Assembly (NCBI GenBank): GCA_002358575.1
Contig: DEPD01000076.1
Span: forward strand, 1 to 8,901
Reading direction: 5' to 3'
Length of the DNA: 8,901 bases
Origin: Lachnospiraceae bacterium UBA3401
Lineage (GTDB): Bacteria > Bacillota > Clostridia > Lachnospirales > Lachnospiraceae
A model generated the notes under the pieces. It was not told where the DNA came from. It worked only from the letters and a program-made list of their open reading frames with translations, and made no database searches. Below, piece after piece: positions 6,392-8,901 of the stretch. Each line of letters opens with the position of its first letter. The stretch's first letter is position 1. The translations under genes and the position numbers were made by a program.

Positions 6392-6439
6392 AGGTGATGC
6401 GCACAGCCGCATAAGGAAGTATGCCGCTTCGCGGCTGTG
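6392..6439 (+). promoter_or_regulatory. GC-rich hairpin element upstream of the LRR gene
   Basis: CACAGCCGC (6402-6410) pairs perfectly with GCGGCTGTG (6431-6439) over 9 bp. The loop contains a second GCCGC (6423-6427) that can pair with the same GCGGC across a TTC loop, and GCATA/TATGC (6409-6413 with 6420-6424) gives another small stem. The alternatives exclude one another. No U run follows, so this is not a simple terminator. Its first 28 nt resemble the start of the antitoxin RNA region on the minus strand near 1363-1388. It may be a leader or small RNA; function unknown. Confidence 0.45.
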
Positions 6440-6504
6440 GCTGGTAAGATACTCATGGCAAATTTTATTTACCGGGAATATAACAATTGTGGAGACAATA
6501 CTAT

Positions 6505-7452
6505 ATGAATGATGATAGGAAAACAGACAAGCAAATAGAAAATAAGGGTGATGGTGGAGGGCAACTTATATTTATGCCATATAAGGAGGGATATATTCTC
6601 AAACAGTATCGTGGTATTGGCACAACAGTTATACTTCCTCCACAGATAGAGGATAGGAAAGTGCTTGGTGTGGAACGCAAGGCTTTTCTAAGTTGTAAGA
6701 CCGTTCGCAGTGTTATACTTCCAGATACCATAGAAGAAATTGGAGACTGGGCATTTGCGCATATGGAACAGCTTAGAACCATCACGATACCACATCATGT
6801 ATTAAATCGTGGAAAAGAGCTTTTTCTGGGTTGCAGACGGTTGCGAGAGATTGTATTAAATGGAACAGAGGAAGAGCGTGCGTTTCGTGCATCGCAGGGG
6901 ATTAGCAGAATGTTAGCACTGGCAGTTACAGTTTTGCATGACTACTTTTTGTTTGACCCGACAAATGTAGGGCAAGAGGAATGGGTGAAACGTTGGGATG
7001 AAAAGTTGCTTGCATTGCTTGCATTGGATGACTTGGACGGTTTTGAAGAACTATGGACCTGCGGGGAGGAGGATTATGAGGGAAAGGATTATGACATTAA
7101 ATCCTACCCTGTGGAAAAACGCAAAATGAAGTTGCGCGTGGTATATTTTCGATTGTTACATTCTTATAAATTGTCTGATATGGTTAAAAATACACTTCAG
7201 GCGTATTTGTGCAGACATACAAAAGGCACAGATGCGCCTGAAGCATGGGAACTTATTGTGGAAGAACATCACAGTGCACTTGATTATTACCGGATTTTTG
7301 CGGAGGCGGGTTGTATAACAGAAGATAATTTTGCAGATCTTTTAGAGGATGTAAAAGACAGTGATGCCGAGATCAAAGCATTTTTGTTGCGCTATAAAGA
7401 AGAACATTTTGACAGAAAGGATGCGTTTGCAGCATTTGATTTAATGTGGTGA
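6505..7452 (+). CDS. Cytosolic leucine-rich-repeat protein (BspA-type LRR_5)
   Basis: 315 residues from the ATG at 6505, with GGAG (6491-6494) 10 nt upstream; a TTG at 6487 would add six residues but lacks a good RBS. Residues 45-117 hold about three BspA-type repeats of the form 'V..IG..AF..C..L..V.LP' (VERKAFLSCKTVRSVILPDTIEEIGDWAF and so on, read in pieces). Such repeats usually serve protein binding. Unlike the secreted BspA-type adhesins it has no signal peptide, sorting signal or membrane segment, so it should act inside the cell. Residues 120-315 are helical, rich in acidic and aromatic residues, with repeated aromatic-hydrophobic helices, a domain I do not recognise. It is co-directional with the VWA and MoxR genes after a 196-bp spacer and may be a recognition or adaptor subunit of that system; that role is inferred from position only. 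Confidence 0.8.
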   Translation: MNDDRKTDKQIENKGDGGGQLIFMPYKEGYILKQYRGIGTTVILPPQIEDRKVLGVERKAFLSCKTVRSVILPDTIEEIGDWAFAHMEQLRTITIPHHVLNRGKELFLGCRRLREIVLNGTEEERAFRASQGISRMLALAVTVLHDYFLFDPTNVGQEEWVKRWDEKLLALLALDDLDGFEELWTCGEEDYEGKDYDIKSYPVEKRKMKLRVVYFRLLHSYKLSDMVKNTLQAYLCRHTKGTDAPEAWELIVEEHHSALDYYRIFAEAGCITEDNFADLLEDVKDSDAEIKAFLLRYKEEHFDRKDAFAAFDLMW

Positions 7453-7465
7453 AAAAGATAAAGCA

Positions 7466-7499
7466 ATAGGCACCTGTAGTAAAAATTACAGGTGCCTAT
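7466..7499. terminator. 13-bp perfect inverted repeat between convergent genes
   Basis: ATAGGCACCTGTA (7466-7478) and TACAGGTGCCTAT (7487-7499) flank an 8-nt loop. The hairpin starts 14 bp after the LRR stop codon and 21 bp beyond the end of the convergent isomerase gene, so it can serve both. The 3' tails are only moderately U-rich on either strand (plus: GTGTATTATG; minus: TGCTTTATCTTTTTC), but the stem is strong. Confidence 0.75.
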
Positions 7500-7519
7500 G
7501 TGTATTATGTGCTAGATTT

Positions 7520-8746
7520 TTATTTTTTGTACCGTTTAACGAGATATTCGATAACTGCTTCCCGGATTTCATTCTGTGCTATATAACCTTCCCCGTTTGT
7601 CTCTTTCATCTGTGTGAAAGATTCCTCGCCATACTCTTCGGTCATTTCTGTATAAACTGCTTCCATATCAAGAGTTAGACCAGCATCTTCAAACAGTGCT
7701 TGATATACCATTGCATCTTTTGCCGCTTCTTTTGCGCGTTCTCTAAGCTCTAACTCGTAGGATAATTCATCTGAAACCGCATCATCTCTTAAATCCCATA
7801 GATTTTCATACATGGAAATGCCATAGTAGGCAGACATCTGTTTATAGGATGCAAGCATCTGTTCGTCACTATATTTTGTAACCGCACGTACCTTTTTTAG
7901 ATAGTTTGAAGGATACGATTTTACAGTGGAATTTTCCAAGATATAATTGGTTAGATACTCTTCAAGATGTTGCTCGTAAAAATTATTCTCCACAGAGGCA
8001 CGATATTCTGCAGCGGTGGTTACGCCTTCCTCAGTAATATTTTCTGCAACAAATTCATCCGTGAGTTCTGGTGTGACATTGATGCTGTTTATAGTGACTG
8101 CAAAGCTTGCATCTTTGCCTGCAACTTCTTCGCCGTCGTAATCCGCTGGAAATGTTACTTCCACAGTTACCTCTTCGCCCGGTTTATGTCCAATAAGCTG
8201 CTGTTCAAAATCATCGACAAAGCTGCCAGAGCCGATTGTTAAGTCATAGCCTTCGCCATTGCTGTTTCCACCCTCAAATTCAACACCGTCAACCGTTCCC
8301 ACAAAATCAATGTTCACTTTGTCGCCATCTGCAATTGCGATAGATGCGTCGGTGCTGGGTTCTTTGTGTTGTTCTAGAGTAGATTTGATAGAGTCCTCAA
8401 CTTCTTCTGTTTTCGCTGCAACTTCCTCTTCTGGCACGGCAATATTGGCGTAATCTGCCAGTGTGACAACATCTTTTACATTGACGCCCTCGATTCGACC
8501 GTCTGCGGTAAGTCCGACACTGGGATTTTCTGCGGAGGTTGTCCGAATTACAGCAAGGAAAATACTTTTGCCTGCTGCGAACACAACAATTGCAATCAAT
8601 ACTGCTGCAATGGCGATAGTGATAATCTTTGTCGTGCGCTTTTGACGTCGATCCCGTGCAACCTCTTTTCTGCGTTCTTCCCGTTTTGCTTTGCTTTTGC
8701 TTATATCGGATGTTTCCGCCGCATTTGTTTTTTTCTCCTTAGCCAT
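7520..8746 (-). CDS. Membrane-anchored trigger-factor-like peptidyl-prolyl cis-trans isomerase
   Basis: 408 residues. The N terminus (1-40) is very basic, followed by one membrane segment (about 41-66, IITIAIAAVLIAIVVFAAG), so the rest should lie outside the membrane. There is no lipobox cysteine. Residues 141-223 are an FKBP domain of the trigger-factor subtype: GDKVNIDFVGTVDGVEFEGG, then IGSGSFVDDFEQQLIGHKPGEEV and VTFPADY, ending in FAVTINSI. Residues 225-408 are helical like the trigger-factor C-terminal chaperone domain (ELTDEFV...). The trigger-factor ribosome-binding domain is absent, replaced by the anchor. It probably helps fold exported proteins, much as PrsA does in other Firmicutes. 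The start ATG (8744-8746) is preceded by GGAAAGGATAGG on the minus strand. The gene is convergent with the LRR gene and unlikely to share its function. Confidence 0.87.
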   Translation of the reverse strand: MAKEKKTNAAETSDISKSKAKREERRKEVARDRRQKRTTKIITIAIAAVLIAIVVFAAGKSIFLAVIRTTSAENPSVGLTADGRIEGVNVKDVVTLADYANIAVPEEEVAAKTEEVEDSIKSTLEQHKEPSTDASIAIADGDKVNIDFVGTVDGVEFEGGNSNGEGYDLTIGSGSFVDDFEQQLIGHKPGEEVTVEVTFPADYDGEEVAGKDASFAVTINSINVTPELTDEFVAENITEEGVTTAAEYRASVENNFYEQHLEEYLTNYILENSTVKSYPSNYLKKVRAVTKYSDEQMLASYKQMSAYYGISMYENLWDLRDDAVSDELSYELELRERAKEAAKDAMVYQALFEDAGLTLDMEAVYTEMTEEYGEESFTQMKETNGEGYIAQNEIREAVIEYLVKRYKK

Positions 8747-8781
8747 TTTAATAACCTATCCTTTCCAATTTAATATTCCTT

Positions 8782-8824
8782 AAAACTGCAAAACCTCATA
8801 CTAATTTATCACAAAACTGCAAAA
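8782..8824. repeat. 12-bp direct repeat upstream of the isomerase gene
   Basis: AAAACTGCAAAA occurs at 8782-8793 and again at 8813-8824, a 31-bp period or about three helical turns. It lies 36-78 bp upstream of the isomerase start, where a promoter or operator would be. It may be a regulator site or just AT-rich repetition. I see no convincing -35/-10 pair to anchor it. Confidence 0.35.
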
Positions 8825-8865
8825 AAATAAAGTCTTTGCGGTTTAATTCACAAACATTTCTTACT

Positions 8866-8890
8866 TTAGGAATTATTAGGAATTGTAGGA
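8866..8890. repeat. Short 10-bp tandem repeat
   Basis: TTAGGAATTA (8866-8875) is followed directly by TTAGGAATTG (8876-8885) and a partial third unit, TAGGA. It lies in AT-rich noncoding DNA at the right edge. No function is suggested by the sequence. Confidence 0.4.
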
Positions 8891-8901
8891 AAATAAGTGA
8901 T

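Overview
The window looks like chromosome from a low-to-moderate GC Clostridia bacterium, most likely Lachnospiraceae. This is judged from gene content (ExeA-like transposon ATPase, ToxN/AbiQ toxin, BspA-type LRR protein, membrane-anchored trigger-factor-like isomerase), strong AGGAGG-type ribosome binding sites and codon use. No rRNA, tRNA or CRISPR array is visible, so the lineage is an inference from style and not a marker-based placement.

Left edge (1-921): the GC-richer 3' end of a mobile element. It holds a transposon-type AAA ATPase that enters from outside the window and carries signs of decay, followed by a small accessory gene with its own strong RBS. From about 922 the DNA becomes AT-rich. 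On the minus strand lies a type III toxin-antitoxin locus: promoter, short antitoxin-like RNA, attenuating terminator, and a ToxN/AbiQ-family toxin that stops at 93 residues. The toxin is cut off just where the mobile-element side begins. Next comes a 137-bp intergenic element (1449-1585) with a long closing inverted repeat, two internal hairpins and a competing alternative pairing. It could be a structured RNA or a MITE.

Centre (1614-7452, plus strand): a clear sigma-70-type promoter precedes a tightly packed run of four genes: an SGNH/GDSL hydrolase, an NAD(P)H-dependent flavodoxin-fold oxidoreductase, a VWA-like (DUF2201-type) protein and a MoxR-type AAA+ ATPase. Gaps are 2 bp, 13 bp and a 4-bp overlap. 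After a 196-bp spacer full of inverted repeats comes a cytosolic leucine-rich-repeat protein. VWA plus MoxR is a recurring pair (compare RavA/ViaA) in which the ATPase and its VWA partner remodel or mature a client. The LRR protein could be a third component, and the hydrolase and reductase may be clients or passengers. That functional link is inference.

Right edge (7466-8901): a 13-bp perfect inverted repeat separates the LRR gene from a convergent minus-strand gene for a membrane-anchored, extracytoplasmic trigger-factor-like peptidyl-prolyl isomerase. Its upstream region has a 12-bp direct repeat spaced 31 bp apart.

The most unusual signals are the truncated type III toxin with an apparently single antitoxin unit, the structured element at 1449-1585, a sequence block shared between the antitoxin leader and the spacer ahead of the LRR gene, and the VWA-MoxR-LRR cassette, whose VWA protein keeps the histidines but lacks the glutamate of an HExxH motif.
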